Source of the DNA: a bacterium ADurb.Bin236
Lineage (GTDB): Bacteria; UBP15; UBA6099
DNA length: 64,000 bases
Direction: 5' to 3'
Assembly (NCBI GenBank): GCA_002069885.1
Contig: MWCD01000007.1
Span: 1-64,000, forward strand
The notes below the pieces were generated by a model that was not told the DNA's origin, searched no databases, and saw only the letters and a list, made by a program, of their open reading frames with translations. Positions 42,354-50,630 of this stretch are shown piece by piece (position 1 is the stretch's first letter; each line of letters begins with the position of its first letter). The position numbers were made by a program, and so were the translations under genes.

Positions 42354-44015
42354 TCAGGCTAATGACATATCGATCAAATCTAACACCGTCGAGCCGTTGA
42401 TGGACGAGCTTTGTGCGAGAACCGAAGTCGCGCTTTGTGCGAGAATGTTTTCTTTGGTCAAAGAGAGAGCTTCGCTAGCGATGTCCGCGTCAAATATCGC
42501 GCTCTTAGAGTTTTCTATGCCGATTATTTGGGCCGCAGTGTCGTTTGCGATATGATTGAGAACTCGTTCCTGTCTTCCGATGATAGAAAGGGCGTTGCTC
42601 AGAGCTCCGATAGCTTTGTCCGCTACGGAAATCGAGCGTTGAGCCGAATCCGCGTTAGTGACGTCCACGAAGAGCAGGTAGTCGAGAGCGCCGCCGACTC
42701 CCCAAGGGGTCTGCGCGTCTTTTCTGAAACTGTCCCCGTTATCCGCGCCAACCTGCAGATACCATGAATTCGACTGAACCTCATTGGGAGGGTTGGATGT
42801 CCATGCCATGCCGTTCGTGTCGACCGTGAGATGTTTGCCGTTGTTTATGTAGTCGGTGGACCAAGCGTCCGCCGCCGTTTCGAAATCTGCGAAAGATGCG
42901 TATGTGTCGGCAAGAACGGTTTCTACGGCTGTGTCGAAGTCGGAGCCGTTGATTACTTCCTGAGCGATTTCGCGCATGCGGCTTGCGCCGAATTTTTCTA
43001 CGATGAATTTTCCGGCTAAGGCCGCCTCGGCGTATTGATTAGAGTCAGCCGGGGCGGATGTCAGCCCGCCGCCGATTGCGGCGAGAACTCCGGCCTCATT
43101 GCCAGTTATGCGCCTGTCAGCTTCTCCCGACACCATAGCGGCCAGCATCTCTTGTCCCCAAGCCGAGCCGCCTCCGCCTCCTAGAGCTATAAACACCGCG
43201 TGTGTCATCTCATGGACTACGACCATCTCCATCGTGAAACCGTGAACAGCCGGGTCGTAACCGAGAAGTTCTGACAACGGACCCGGCCCGTCGGGATCGA
43301 GAAAATCTTCCACGTCGAAGTTCATGACCATGTTGCCGGGAGCGCCGCCGCCGGTCGCCAGCGCGCCTCCGTTGCCGTCGATCTGGCTGAAGTTTATCGT
43401 AAGATTGAAAGTTTCATCAGGCGAAATGCCCAACATGCCGAACACTTTCTCCATGGCGCGGTTGGTCATCCTGACCACCCTGTCCGCCATTTCATCGTAT
43501 TCGGCGTCTCCGGGAGCCGCCGGCGGAGCTGGCCCGGCCCATGTATGGTTGACTGTGGTCGAATTTAAATTCGTCGTTACCGAATTCTGGCCTTCATAAT
43601 TTGAAGTCACGCTCTTCGTGTTGAATTTGGTGGCTTGTCCCGTCCGGTTAATTTCATTCTTTAGTGATTCGATTTCATTTTGTATTTTTGTTAGGTCGGC
43701 AACTGTAAGAGTCGCTTCATTCGCGCCTCGCACGCAAAGGTCTCGGATTCTTTGAGTCATATCTGATATTTCTCTAATGCCGCCTTCCGCCGTGCGCAAC
43801 ATGTTTATTCCGTCCTGAATATTATGCATGCAGACGTTCAGGCCGCCGATCTGCGCTCTCATGCCGCTTACTATGGCGAGTCCGGACGGATCGTCAGCCG
43901 CCCGGTTTATCCGAAGCCCGGAAGACAGTCTTTGCATCGCGACCGCAGCCGCGCTATGCCTTGAGTCAATGTCATTCAAGGCTCTCATCGCGGCGATGCT
44001 TGTGTTTATAATCAA
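42354..44015 (-). CDS. Flagellinolysin: flagellin with inserted zinc metallopeptidase domain
   Basis: 553 residues. The N-terminal 135 residues (MQRLSSGLRINRAADDPSGL, NIQDGINMLRTAEGGI) and the C-terminal 100 (GRQERVLNHIANDT, ENSKSAIFDADIASEALSLT) are ordinary flagellin D0/D1. In place of the variable domain sits a gluzincin-like peptidase: His268-Glu269-Met-Thr-His272 in VVVHEMTHAVF, probable third ligand Glu289 in AWGQEMLAAM, and SGEADRRI. This matches the described flagellinolysin family, whose filaments digest protein. The start is a TTG preceded by AAAGGAAA; the MIINTSIAAM beginning is typical of flagellin. Cys62 and Cys94 in the D1 helices are unusual. No other flagellar structural genes lie nearby except a FliG-like fragment. 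Confidence 0.93.
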   Translation of the reverse strand: MIINTSIAAMRALNDIDSRHSAAAVAMQRLSSGLRINRAADDPSGLAIVSGMRAQIGGLNVCMHNIQDGINMLRTAEGGIREISDMTQRIRDLCVRGANEATLTVADLTKIQNEIESLKNEINRTGQATKFNTKSVTSNYEGQNSVTTNLNSTTVNHTWAGPAPPAAPGDAEYDEMADRVVRMTNRAMEKVFGMLGISPDETFNLTINFSQIDGNGGALATGGGAPGNMVMNFDVEDFLDPDGPGPLSELLGYDPAVHGFTMEMVVVHEMTHAVFIALGGGGGSAWGQEMLAAMVSGEADRRITGNEAGVLAAIGGGLTSAPADSNQYAEAALAGKFIVEKFGASRMREIAQEVINGSDFDTAVETVLADTYASFADFETAADAWSTDYINNGKHLTVDTNGMAWTSNPPNEVQSNSWYLQVGADNGDSFRKDAQTPWGVGGALDYLLFVDVTNADSAQRSISVADKAIGALSNALSIIGRQERVLNHIANDTAAQIIGIENSKSAIFDADIASEALSLTKENILAQSATSVLAQSSSINGSTVLDLIDMSLA

Positions 44016-44165
44016 TGGCTTAACGTTTCCTTTCGCGCATAATTAGAACGCACACAACACCAGACACCATGCAAACGACAATATCGTTTACATGTCCGAC
44101 TTCGCGAACAATACAATTACTAATCCAACGCGTCCGCGCACTATCCGAACGCGCCTATGGTTCAT

Positions 44166-44192
44166 TTATCGTCGATATGGAGAAAACCTTAA
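44166..44192 (-). promoter_or_regulatory. Predicted sigma28 (FliA) promoter of the flagellinolysin gene
   Basis: Minus strand TTAA, 15-nt spacer, GACGATAA, one base from GCCGATAA at -10. It gives a leader of about 140 nt before the TTG start. No competing sigma70 promoter was seen between it and the tRNA. Confidence 0.65.
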
Positions 44193-44235
44193 CGATACGC
44201 AAAAAACATTATTTTTTGACTTATTAAAGATGGTA

Positions 44236-44311
44236 TCGGAGTGAGAGGATTCGAACCTCCGGCCTCTGCGTCCCGAACGCAGCGCTCTAAGCCATGCTGA
44301 GCTACACTCCG
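44236..44311 (-). tRNA. tRNA-Pro (anticodon CGG)
   Basis: 76 nt cloverleaf: acceptor CGGAGTG/CACTCCG, D arm GCTC/GAGC, anticodon stem CTGCG/CGCAG with loop TTCGGGA (anticodon CGG), and T arm GGAGG-TTCGAAT-CCTCT. The discriminator is A, and CCA is not encoded. It has its own sigma70 promoter just upstream. Confidence 0.96.
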
Positions 44312-44322
44312 TCAACGGATAA

Positions 44323-44351
44323 TTTATAATATTTTCAGGCCCGGTTGTAAA
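44323..44351 (-). promoter_or_regulatory. Predicted sigma70 promoter of tRNA-Pro
   Basis: Minus strand TTTACA, 17-nt spacer, TATAAA; transcription would begin about 5 bp before the tRNA. Confidence 0.7.
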
Positions 44352-44492
44352 GCGCCGCGCGGAATTACCGCAAAATGACGCTCTTCAGCGCGTCGCGCGT
44401 CGTCAGGGGTTTGAAATGAAAGCCGGAAAAGCGCTAAAGTGAGAGGCGCGGAGCGCCGACAACGAAGTCGCGGCGCGTTAGGTTTTTTCGGA

Positions 44493-45428
44493 ATGAAGCT
44501 TACACATATTCTTATAGGGATAGTATCCGTGTTGCTCAGGGTTCTGCCTTCGCGCGCTCAGGAGTCTCTTGCGGACTTTTTCGGCTCGTTGTTCGTCAGG
44601 GTCTATCCCCGGAGCATGAATCTGATGCTTAGCAATCTGAGGCGCGCTTTCAAGGACGAGTATTCCGATGATGAATTGAGGGAGATAGCAAAACGCTCAA
44701 TCCAGAACCTCATTAAAAGCATGTTCGAGTTTTTGCGGTTTCCGGTTTACGACGAAAAGGCTCTTGAACGGATGGTCTCCATAGAGGGGACTGAGCATCT
44801 TGCCGCCGCGTTGAAGGCGGGCAAAGGCGCGGTTGTTATTTCGTCGCATTACGGCAACTGGGAGCTTCTGGCGTGGAAACTTGCCGTCTGCGGCTATCCT
44901 CTGACCGCTGTGGGCCGCGAGCAGGATGACGGCGTAATCAACGACATGATTGTGAAGCTGCGAACAAGCAAGGGCACAAAGCACATACCGCGCGGTGTCC
45001 CGATGTTTCAGCATATAACGGAACTGCTGGCGGCAAATCAGTGCGTAGGGCTGGTCTCTGACCAGAACGCCGGAACAAGGGGTATATTCGTGGACTTCTT
45101 CGGCTCGAAGGTCTCCGCCTTCAAAGGGCCGGGACTGTTCGCCGTCCGGTGCGGTTGCCCGGTTATCCCTCTTTTTATTGTCAGGGAAGGTTATGAGAAG
45201 CATCATGCGGTGATTTTCCCCGAGGTAGTTATCAAAAAGACTGGAGACGCGGGAAAGGATATCGCCGCTTACTGTCAGGGGTACACCTCGGCGATAGAGG
45301 AATTCGTGCGAAGGCATCCCGACCACTGGTTCTGGATACATAAAAGATGGAAGACGCGCCCTCCGGGGGAAGAGGAACCCGGAGGAACAAATAATGGCGT
45401 GATATCAAACAGGGAGATTGATGAATGA
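44493..45428 (+). CDS. LpxL/HtrB-family lipid A acyltransferase
   Basis: 311 residues from the ATG at 44493; the frame is open to 44439, but the added residues are Arg-rich and not family-like. The first helix (THILIGIVSVLLRVLPS) anchors it in the inner membrane. The catalytic H-x4-E motif is in VISSHYGNWELLAW, with later family blocks DQNAGTRGIFVDFFG and HPDHWFWIHKRWKTRP. It transfers an acyl chain from acyl-ACP to a lipid A precursor, so the organism probably makes LPS. Its stop overlaps the next start (ATGA). Confidence 0.92.
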   Translation: MKLTHILIGIVSVLLRVLPSRAQESLADFFGSLFVRVYPRSMNLMLSNLRRAFKDEYSDDELREIAKRSIQNLIKSMFEFLRFPVYDEKALERMVSIEGTEHLAAALKAGKGAVVISSHYGNWELLAWKLAVCGYPLTAVGREQDDGVINDMIVKLRTSKGTKHIPRGVPMFQHITELLAANQCVGLVSDQNAGTRGIFVDFFGSKVSAFKGPGLFAVRCGCPVIPLFIVREGYEKHHAVIFPEVVIKKTGDAGKDIAAYCQGYTSAIEEFVRRHPDHWFWIHKRWKTRPPGEEEPGGTNNGVISNREIDE

Positions 45429-47494
45429 AATCTAAAAAAGCGAAGACGATAGTAATTGTCGTGGCGGCGGCCGCATTGGCGCTTGTGGTTGTCGTGAAAG
45501 TGGTTATAGACGTCAAATTCGGAGTGAAAGCGGATAAATGGAAGCCGAAGGAAGGTACTCCGGCGTGGTCGAGTTCCGCGCCCGTCCCCGACATTCAGAG
45601 GACGACCCCGGAGGACTCGACATTCGAGGAGCGCAGGGCGAAAACTCTGGCGGTTGCGGCGAATCCGGAGGCGAATTCTCTGTTGGAATCGTTGCTTGCG
45701 GTGCGCGCCGGGCTGCTGGAAAAAATTCCAGACGAGATAGTGGAGGAGAGCGCAAAGATTCTCGACACCCGGGACGACTGCGCGGACTTCACCATGATAC
45801 GGGTCGTGCGCGCGCTGTACGAGCATTCGGCGTCGCCTGTTCTGACGAGCGAGCAATACGCCCGGCTCAAGGGCGCGGCCCTGAACTTCAAATACTGGGT
45901 GGACGAACCCGGCCCGGACAAGATGATTTCTTGGACGGAAAACCACCAGATTCTTTTTCATTCGAGCGAATACCTGATGGGGCAGATGTTCCCGGACGAG
46001 ACGTTTAATAACAACAAGCGCAAAGGGCGCGAACACATGAAGCACGCCGAACCTTACATCCGCAAATGGATAGACAGGCGCGCGCGCTGGGGCTTCAGCG
46101 AATGGGACTCGAATGTTTACATGGCGGAGAACCTTCCGGCGATTCTGGCTCTGGCCGACTATTCGCTGGACCCGGAGATGGCGCGCCTCGCGGCGATGGC
46201 TTACGACTTGATGTTGTTCGATATCGGCTCCGACCTGTACAGGGGCATGTACGCGGGGTCGCACGGCCGCACGTACACGAAAAAAATTGTAAGCGGCAGG
46301 GATGATTCCGTCAGGGGCGTGATTTATCAGGTTTGGGGATACGGGTATCCGACGCCGGGAATGAGTTCGACGGCGCTTGCGATGAGCAGAAGCTACAGGC
46401 CGCCGCAGGCGATTGTAAACGCGGGCCGCGCTCTTCAGGAGGAGTATCTGACTCGCGAACGCCACGGCATCCGACTTCAGGATTTAACTATGCACGGCTT
46501 GGACCCGAAGAATCCGGACGACCTTGTTTTCTTATGGGGAATGAGCGCGTTCACCCAGCATCAGGTGGTGGCTCACACCCTCGCAGCGTTCCACAAATGG
46601 GACTTGTGGAAACACCCGTTCGTGGACTCCGCCCCCAAGGAGATAAAACTGATTCCAGCAAACGGCCTGACCGCTTTCATAACCAGATTCATCACGATTG
46701 AATCCGACAGGGCGCTGCTCTCAGAAGTGAACAAGATAGGATACCGCACGCCGGATTATTTCCTCGGCTCGGCGCTCGACTACATGCCCGGTTACATCGG
46801 GAATCAGCATCATATCTGGCAGGCGATGTTAAGCCCGGACGCTGTGGTGTTCACGTCGCACCCCGGCTCTCCGGTGGACGAGGGAGACCGCACGCCCACA
46901 TACTGGGGCCACAACAGGCTCCCGCGCGTCGCCCAGCACAAAAACGTCCTTGTCGCCGTGTACAACCTGAAAAACACGACCGTGCTCGGCCAGCGCAACT
47001 TCCACGACTACACTCACGCGTTCTTCCCGAAATGGGCTTTCGACGCGGTGGAGACGAAAGGCAACTGGACGTTCGCCAAAAAGGGAGACGGATATGTGGC
47101 GCTGTATTCGAGCGCCCCGACTTTCTGGGCGGAAGAGGGCAGGGACGCGGGAGTGGAGCTTGTCGCGCCCGGCCGCAAGACGATATGGATATGCCAGTTG
47201 GGACGCCGCGCCACAGACGGCTCTTTCGATAGGTTCAAGGCTTCCATCCTCGGAGCGGATTTGAAGACGAATGGATTGAGCGTCAAGTATGACGCTCCGG
47301 GCGTCGGAAAAATCCGCTTCGGCTGGAAGGGCGATTTCACCGTTAACGGAAATCAGGAGCCGATGCGCGGTTTCAAAAGGTTCGACAACCCCTATTGTCA
47401 GGCTGATTTCAACAAGGGCGAGTTCGCGATATCGGCGGGCGCAAGCAAGCTGACGCTGGATTTCGCTAAAGCGGTGCGGCAGATTGAAGACTGA
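45425..47494 (+). CDS. Large membrane-anchored extracytoplasmic protein, possibly polysaccharide-lyase-like
   Basis: 689 residues. A single N-terminal hydrophobic helix (IVIVVAAAALALVVVVKVVI) anchors a large extracytoplasmic part. The middle (residues about 100-430) is helical with WTENHQILFHSSEYLMGQMF, GFSEWDSNVYMAENLPAILAL and HQVVAHTLAAFH, resembling the (alpha/alpha) toroid of heparinase- or alginate-lyase-type enzymes; the last 250 residues look like a beta sandwich (YVALYSSAPTFWAEEG). I do not recognise the exact family. Four-base overlap with the lipid A acyltransferase suggests an envelope role such as surface-polysaccharide processing. Confidence 0.6.
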   Translation: MKSKKAKTIVIVVAAAALALVVVVKVVIDVKFGVKADKWKPKEGTPAWSSSAPVPDIQRTTPEDSTFEERRAKTLAVAANPEANSLLESLLAVRAGLLEKIPDEIVEESAKILDTRDDCADFTMIRVVRALYEHSASPVLTSEQYARLKGAALNFKYWVDEPGPDKMISWTENHQILFHSSEYLMGQMFPDETFNNNKRKGREHMKHAEPYIRKWIDRRARWGFSEWDSNVYMAENLPAILALADYSLDPEMARLAAMAYDLMLFDIGSDLYRGMYAGSHGRTYTKKIVSGRDDSVRGVIYQVWGYGYPTPGMSSTALAMSRSYRPPQAIVNAGRALQEEYLTRERHGIRLQDLTMHGLDPKNPDDLVFLWGMSAFTQHQVVAHTLAAFHKWDLWKHPFVDSAPKEIKLIPANGLTAFITRFITIESDRALLSEVNKIGYRTPDYFLGSALDYMPGYIGNQHHIWQAMLSPDAVVFTSHPGSPVDEGDRTPTYWGHNRLPRVAQHKNVLVAVYNLKNTTVLGQRNFHDYTHAFFPKWAFDAVETKGNWTFAKKGDGYVALYSSAPTFWAEEGRDAGVELVAPGRKTIWICQLGRRATDGSFDRFKASILGADLKTNGLSVKYDAPGVGKIRFGWKGDFTVNGNQEPMRGFKRFDNPYCQADFNKGEFAISAGASKLTLDFAKAVRQIED

Positions 47495-48185
47495 CGCAGG
47501 GAGCCGCGCCACGACGCGAAAAGCGCCCGGCGGCCGCCCGGACGACGGTATCGCCATGCGGATGTACGAGGCGATGTTCGAGAGCATCGGCCCGAGGGGC
47601 TGGTGGCCGGGCCGCACACGGTTCGAGGTCTGCGTCGGCGCGATTCTCACACAGAACACCGCTTGGCGCAATGTGAAACGCGCCATTGCAAACCTCAAGG
47701 CGGCCCGCGCGCTGAACCCCGTCTCTATGCGAGACATGGACGCAGACGCGCTCGCCGAGCTTATCCGCCCTTCCGGCTATTACAACGTCAAAAGGCGCAG
47801 ACTGAAAAATTTCGTGTCCATGCTTTTCGACGACTTCGGCGGCTCCCTCGACAGGCTGTTCGCTCTTCCCGCTCCGGAACTTCGCGTCAAGTTGCTTTCC
47901 GTCAACGGCATAGGCATGGAGACTGCTGACTCCATAACTCTTTACGCGGCGAAAAAACCGGTGTTCGTGGCGGACGCTTACACCCGCCGCATCGGCGGCA
48001 GACACGGCCTTTTCTCCCCGGACGCCGATTACGAGACGATGAGGTTGTATTTCACGCGGAGGCTTCCTGAGGACGTCGCTCTTTTGAACGAATACCACGC
48101 GCTGATTGTCGCAGTGGGAAATAGACACTGCGGCACGACGCCCGACTGCGAAGAATGTCCGTTAAAGGTTTTTCCCAGATATTGA
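47484..48185 (+). CDS. Endonuclease III-family DNA glycosylase
   Basis: 233 residues from a TTG at 47484 that overlaps the previous gene; an ATG at 47556 is an alternative. HhH-GPD core: VGAILTQNTAWRNV, the hairpin VNGIGMETADSI, and the catalytic Asp in VFVADAYTRRI. The GxGxETAD form marks the MIG-like/monofunctional branch rather than EndoIII proper (which has Lys here). The C-terminal Fe-S loop reads C-x5-C-x2-C-x5-P: the fourth Cys is replaced by Pro. It overlaps the next gene tail-to-tail by 24 bp. Confidence 0.88.
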   Translation: MKTDAGSRATTRKAPGGRPDDGIAMRMYEAMFESIGPRGWWPGRTRFEVCVGAILTQNTAWRNVKRAIANLKAARALNPVSMRDMDADALAELIRPSGYYNVKRRRLKNFVSMLFDDFGGSLDRLFALPAPELRVKLLSVNGIGMETADSITLYAAKKPVFVADAYTRRIGGRHGLFSPDADYETMRLYFTRRLPEDVALLNEYHALIVAVGNRHCGTTPDCEECPLKVFPRY

Positions 48186-49079
48186 GATTGAGATTTCTTG
48201 GGCCGAGAGAGAAGGCGGGGCGTCCCCGGATGGCGGCGCGGGCAACTCGACTCTCGCAGCGACCGCGTACTCGCCCGGCTCGTCGATTTCAAACATTGCG
48301 GACAAGTCTATCTCAGCCGTCAGCGAATGTCCGTGATGCAGCAGGAATGCCGCCCCTTTGGGGGGAATCTTCCAGTCGCTCTTTGCTGCGATTTCCCTTC
48401 CGTCTTTGTCCCGAACGCTTATCGCGACCGCGCCTTCAATGTTTTCATACAGCCTGAAAGCGCCGCCGGACTGATTCTTTATGACAATCGACACCTTCGC
48501 GCCGCCGGGTGGGAAAACGGCTTCTTTCCCCGCGTCGATGACCGCCGACACTTTGCCGCGCGCGGCTCCCGGTTTCCCCGTCTCCGCGCGGAGCCGCTCC
48601 AGAAGCGCGTCCGTCGGAATCTCGCTGCCGGAAGAGGGCGACAATGTGGCGAATCTGTCGGCTGCCTCTGAATGTCTCAGGAAAACTACCCGCCTGTCGC
48701 CGGATTTAAATGTCACCGGAGCCGGAATGACCGCTTTTTCCGATTCTGTGAATTCGATGAGGATGAAGTCGCCCTCGACATGGCCCTTGAAGACCTCGAC
48801 CGGGCGCGCCTCGGCGAGCATCGCCGGGCTCGTTTCCCTCCGCGTCGTTTTTCCCTGCGGCTCCTGTTGAGCGTCCGGCCTGACCCCCGTTATCTCTACC
48901 AACGCGACAAGCGAAGCTTCGCTCGCAAGCCGCCCCGTCTTGTCTGTCTCCAACCTATCGGTCACCACCGCCGCCCCGCACGGCTGCGCGCAAACTGCGA
49001 ATATACACAGAATCGCCGCCGCAACGGCGGCCGAACGCGATACTTTTGCCAAACAGTCATCGCGGCGGAACTTAATCAT
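48162..49079 (-). CDS. Secreted protein of unknown function
   Basis: 305 residues with a signal peptide (AAVAAAILCIFAVCAQPCGAA). The first mature domain (ASEASLVALVEITGV to RRVVFLRHSEA) reads like a small beta-rich domain; the second (about 175-300) resembles an immunoglobulin-like domain (GGAKVSIVIKNQSGGAFRLYEN, EIDEPGEYAVAARVELPA). Not recognised. It stands alone, convergent with the glycosylase gene and 92 bp from the DUF401 permease gene. Confidence 0.65.
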   Translation of the reverse strand: MIKFRRDDCLAKVSRSAAVAAAILCIFAVCAQPCGAAVVTDRLETDKTGRLASEASLVALVEITGVRPDAQQEPQGKTTRRETSPAMLAEARPVEVFKGHVEGDFILIEFTESEKAVIPAPVTFKSGDRRVVFLRHSEAADRFATLSPSSGSEIPTDALLERLRAETGKPGAARGKVSAVIDAGKEAVFPPGGAKVSIVIKNQSGGAFRLYENIEGAVAISVRDKDGREIAAKSDWKIPPKGAAFLLHHGHSLTAEIDLSAMFEIDEPGEYAVAARVELPAPPSGDAPPSLSAQEISISISGKNL

Positions 49080-49171
49080 GTCGGCGCTCCTTAATGGTCA
49101 TTCAAGAATATTCTAACACACGCGAATGGACAAGCGCGAAATTTTGCGGAGCGGCCTTCGTAAGCGGCGGG

Positions 49172-50491
49172 CTAGAAAATGTATTTGTAGAGGGCGGAGA
49201 GGGCGAGGCCGAATAGCAGGGTGGCGGCGCAGGGGACGGCTATTTGTTTGTATATCTTGAGAAAATCCGCTTTAAAAAAGTCTTTGGTGACGATGAGGCA
49301 GAGGTGCACGGGGCTTAGCATCATCCCGGCGTATCCCATGACGTATGCGAGGGTGAAATAGGCGAGCCGTTCGGTGGAATCCATAACTCCCGCCGGGAGA
49401 AGGGAAATGACGATGGGAAATGAGGCTCCGACGAACCCGACGGCCAACCCCATCACGAGCGCGGAGATGAAGGGCAGGGCGGCGATGATGACGATGACGG
49501 GGAGGCGGTAGGTGGCTAAGTCGGTCTGGATGTTTTCAAACGCGCCGGCCCGGATAAGCGTTCCCTGAAACACCATGATGGCGGCGACGAGCAGTATCAT
49601 TGGGACTTGAGCGCGGCCGAACAGGGCGGCGGCCACACGGCGGACCCCCGCGCGCCGCGCGACGGCGAGCCATGCTATCGCCGCTGCGGCCCCCGTGATG
49701 ACGGGGATGTATTTGACTGCGGAGCCGTTAAGGCCGGAAGCGCTGAGGGCGGGGCCGAGCGTGTATGTGGTGGCAATCATGATGATTATGGGGGCGCTTT
49801 CGCGGACTGCGGCCCGCATGGCGGCTCTTCGCGCCGGGCCTTGCGGCTGTTCACATGCACCCGCGTTCGCGCCCGGCTTCTGCTTGAACGCGGGCCTCAT
49901 GATGAATATCCATCCGAATGTGACGGCGGCGGCGGTCAGTGGCATGTGTATCAGCATGACTTTCCACGCGGATATGCTGAATAGGATGGTGGCGAGAATG
50001 ATGCCGGGGTACAGCGGCCACCAGTATTCCCATATATGGCGGAACCAGTAGTTGACGGCGGATTTTTGTTCGGGAGACTGGGCTTCGCCGTGGCAGGCCG
50101 CGCGCACGAGCGGGGCGCTGAAGACTGCGCCTCCGGGCATGGGCAGCAGACCGATGAGGGCGGGCAGAGCCGCCGCGCTCCTCGCCGTGCCCCCCAACGC
50201 CGCCGTCAGCCCTTCCACCAGCCGGGACAGCGACCCGGTGTCGTTCAGCAGGTGGCTCAGCCCCAGCAGCCCCACCACGATCAGGCACAGACACAGCGTG
50301 TCCGCCGAGGCTGCGGATAGGAGCATGTTCTTTGCGGTTCCGGCGGCGCCGGCTCCGAACCAAAGCCCTGTCAGCGCGGACGCCGCGAATATGGCAGCCC
50401 ACAGCGGAAGCTTCAACTTATACAGCGTCAGTATCGCCCCGAAGAGTATCAGGACTTTCGCAAGCGACGGCGTGTTCATCAATGTTTCCAC
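49172..50491 (-). CDS. DUF401-family integral membrane permease
   Basis: 439 residues, about ten to twelve hydrophobic segments throughout. Family-like blocks: LIVVGLLGLSHLLNDTGSL, LPALIGLLPMPGGAVFSAPLV, FRHIWEYWWPLYPGIILA and VGFVGASFPIVISLLPAG. DUF401 belongs to the ion-transporter superfamily of GntP/DcuC-like carriers; the substrate is unknown but is likely an organic anion. The start shown uses the first Met; MNTPSLAKV four residues on is equally possible. Confidence 0.82.
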   Translation of the reverse strand: METLMNTPSLAKVLILFGAILTLYKLKLPLWAAIFAASALTGLWFGAGAAGTAKNMLLSAASADTLCLCLIVVGLLGLSHLLNDTGSLSRLVEGLTAALGGTARSAAALPALIGLLPMPGGAVFSAPLVRAACHGEAQSPEQKSAVNYWFRHIWEYWWPLYPGIILATILFSISAWKVMLIHMPLTAAAVTFGWIFIMRPAFKQKPGANAGACEQPQGPARRAAMRAAVRESAPIIIMIATTYTLGPALSASGLNGSAVKYIPVITGAAAAIAWLAVARRAGVRRVAAALFGRAQVPMILLVAAIMVFQGTLIRAGAFENIQTDLATYRLPVIVIIAALPFISALVMGLAVGFVGASFPIVISLLPAGVMDSTERLAYFTLAYVMGYAGMMLSPVHLCLIVTKDFFKADFLKIYKQIAVPCAATLLFGLALSALYKYIF

Positions 50492-50630
50492 AGCGAAAAA
50501 ATAGCAGACGGCAAGGGCTATGTAAATGGAGAATCTATGTTATTGAGTCGCAATGGAAAATGGGAGACTGCGCCGCGCGCGCCCCGGCGATGCCTTTGCC
50601 CGATGTTCTCCCCCAAACGGCGGGCGGCGG

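Noticed and set aside
45275-46465. 396-residue minus-strand frame opposite the 689-residue protein
   Set aside because: Arg/His-rich composition typical of an antisense frame, and the plus-strand gene has a membrane anchor and coupled start.
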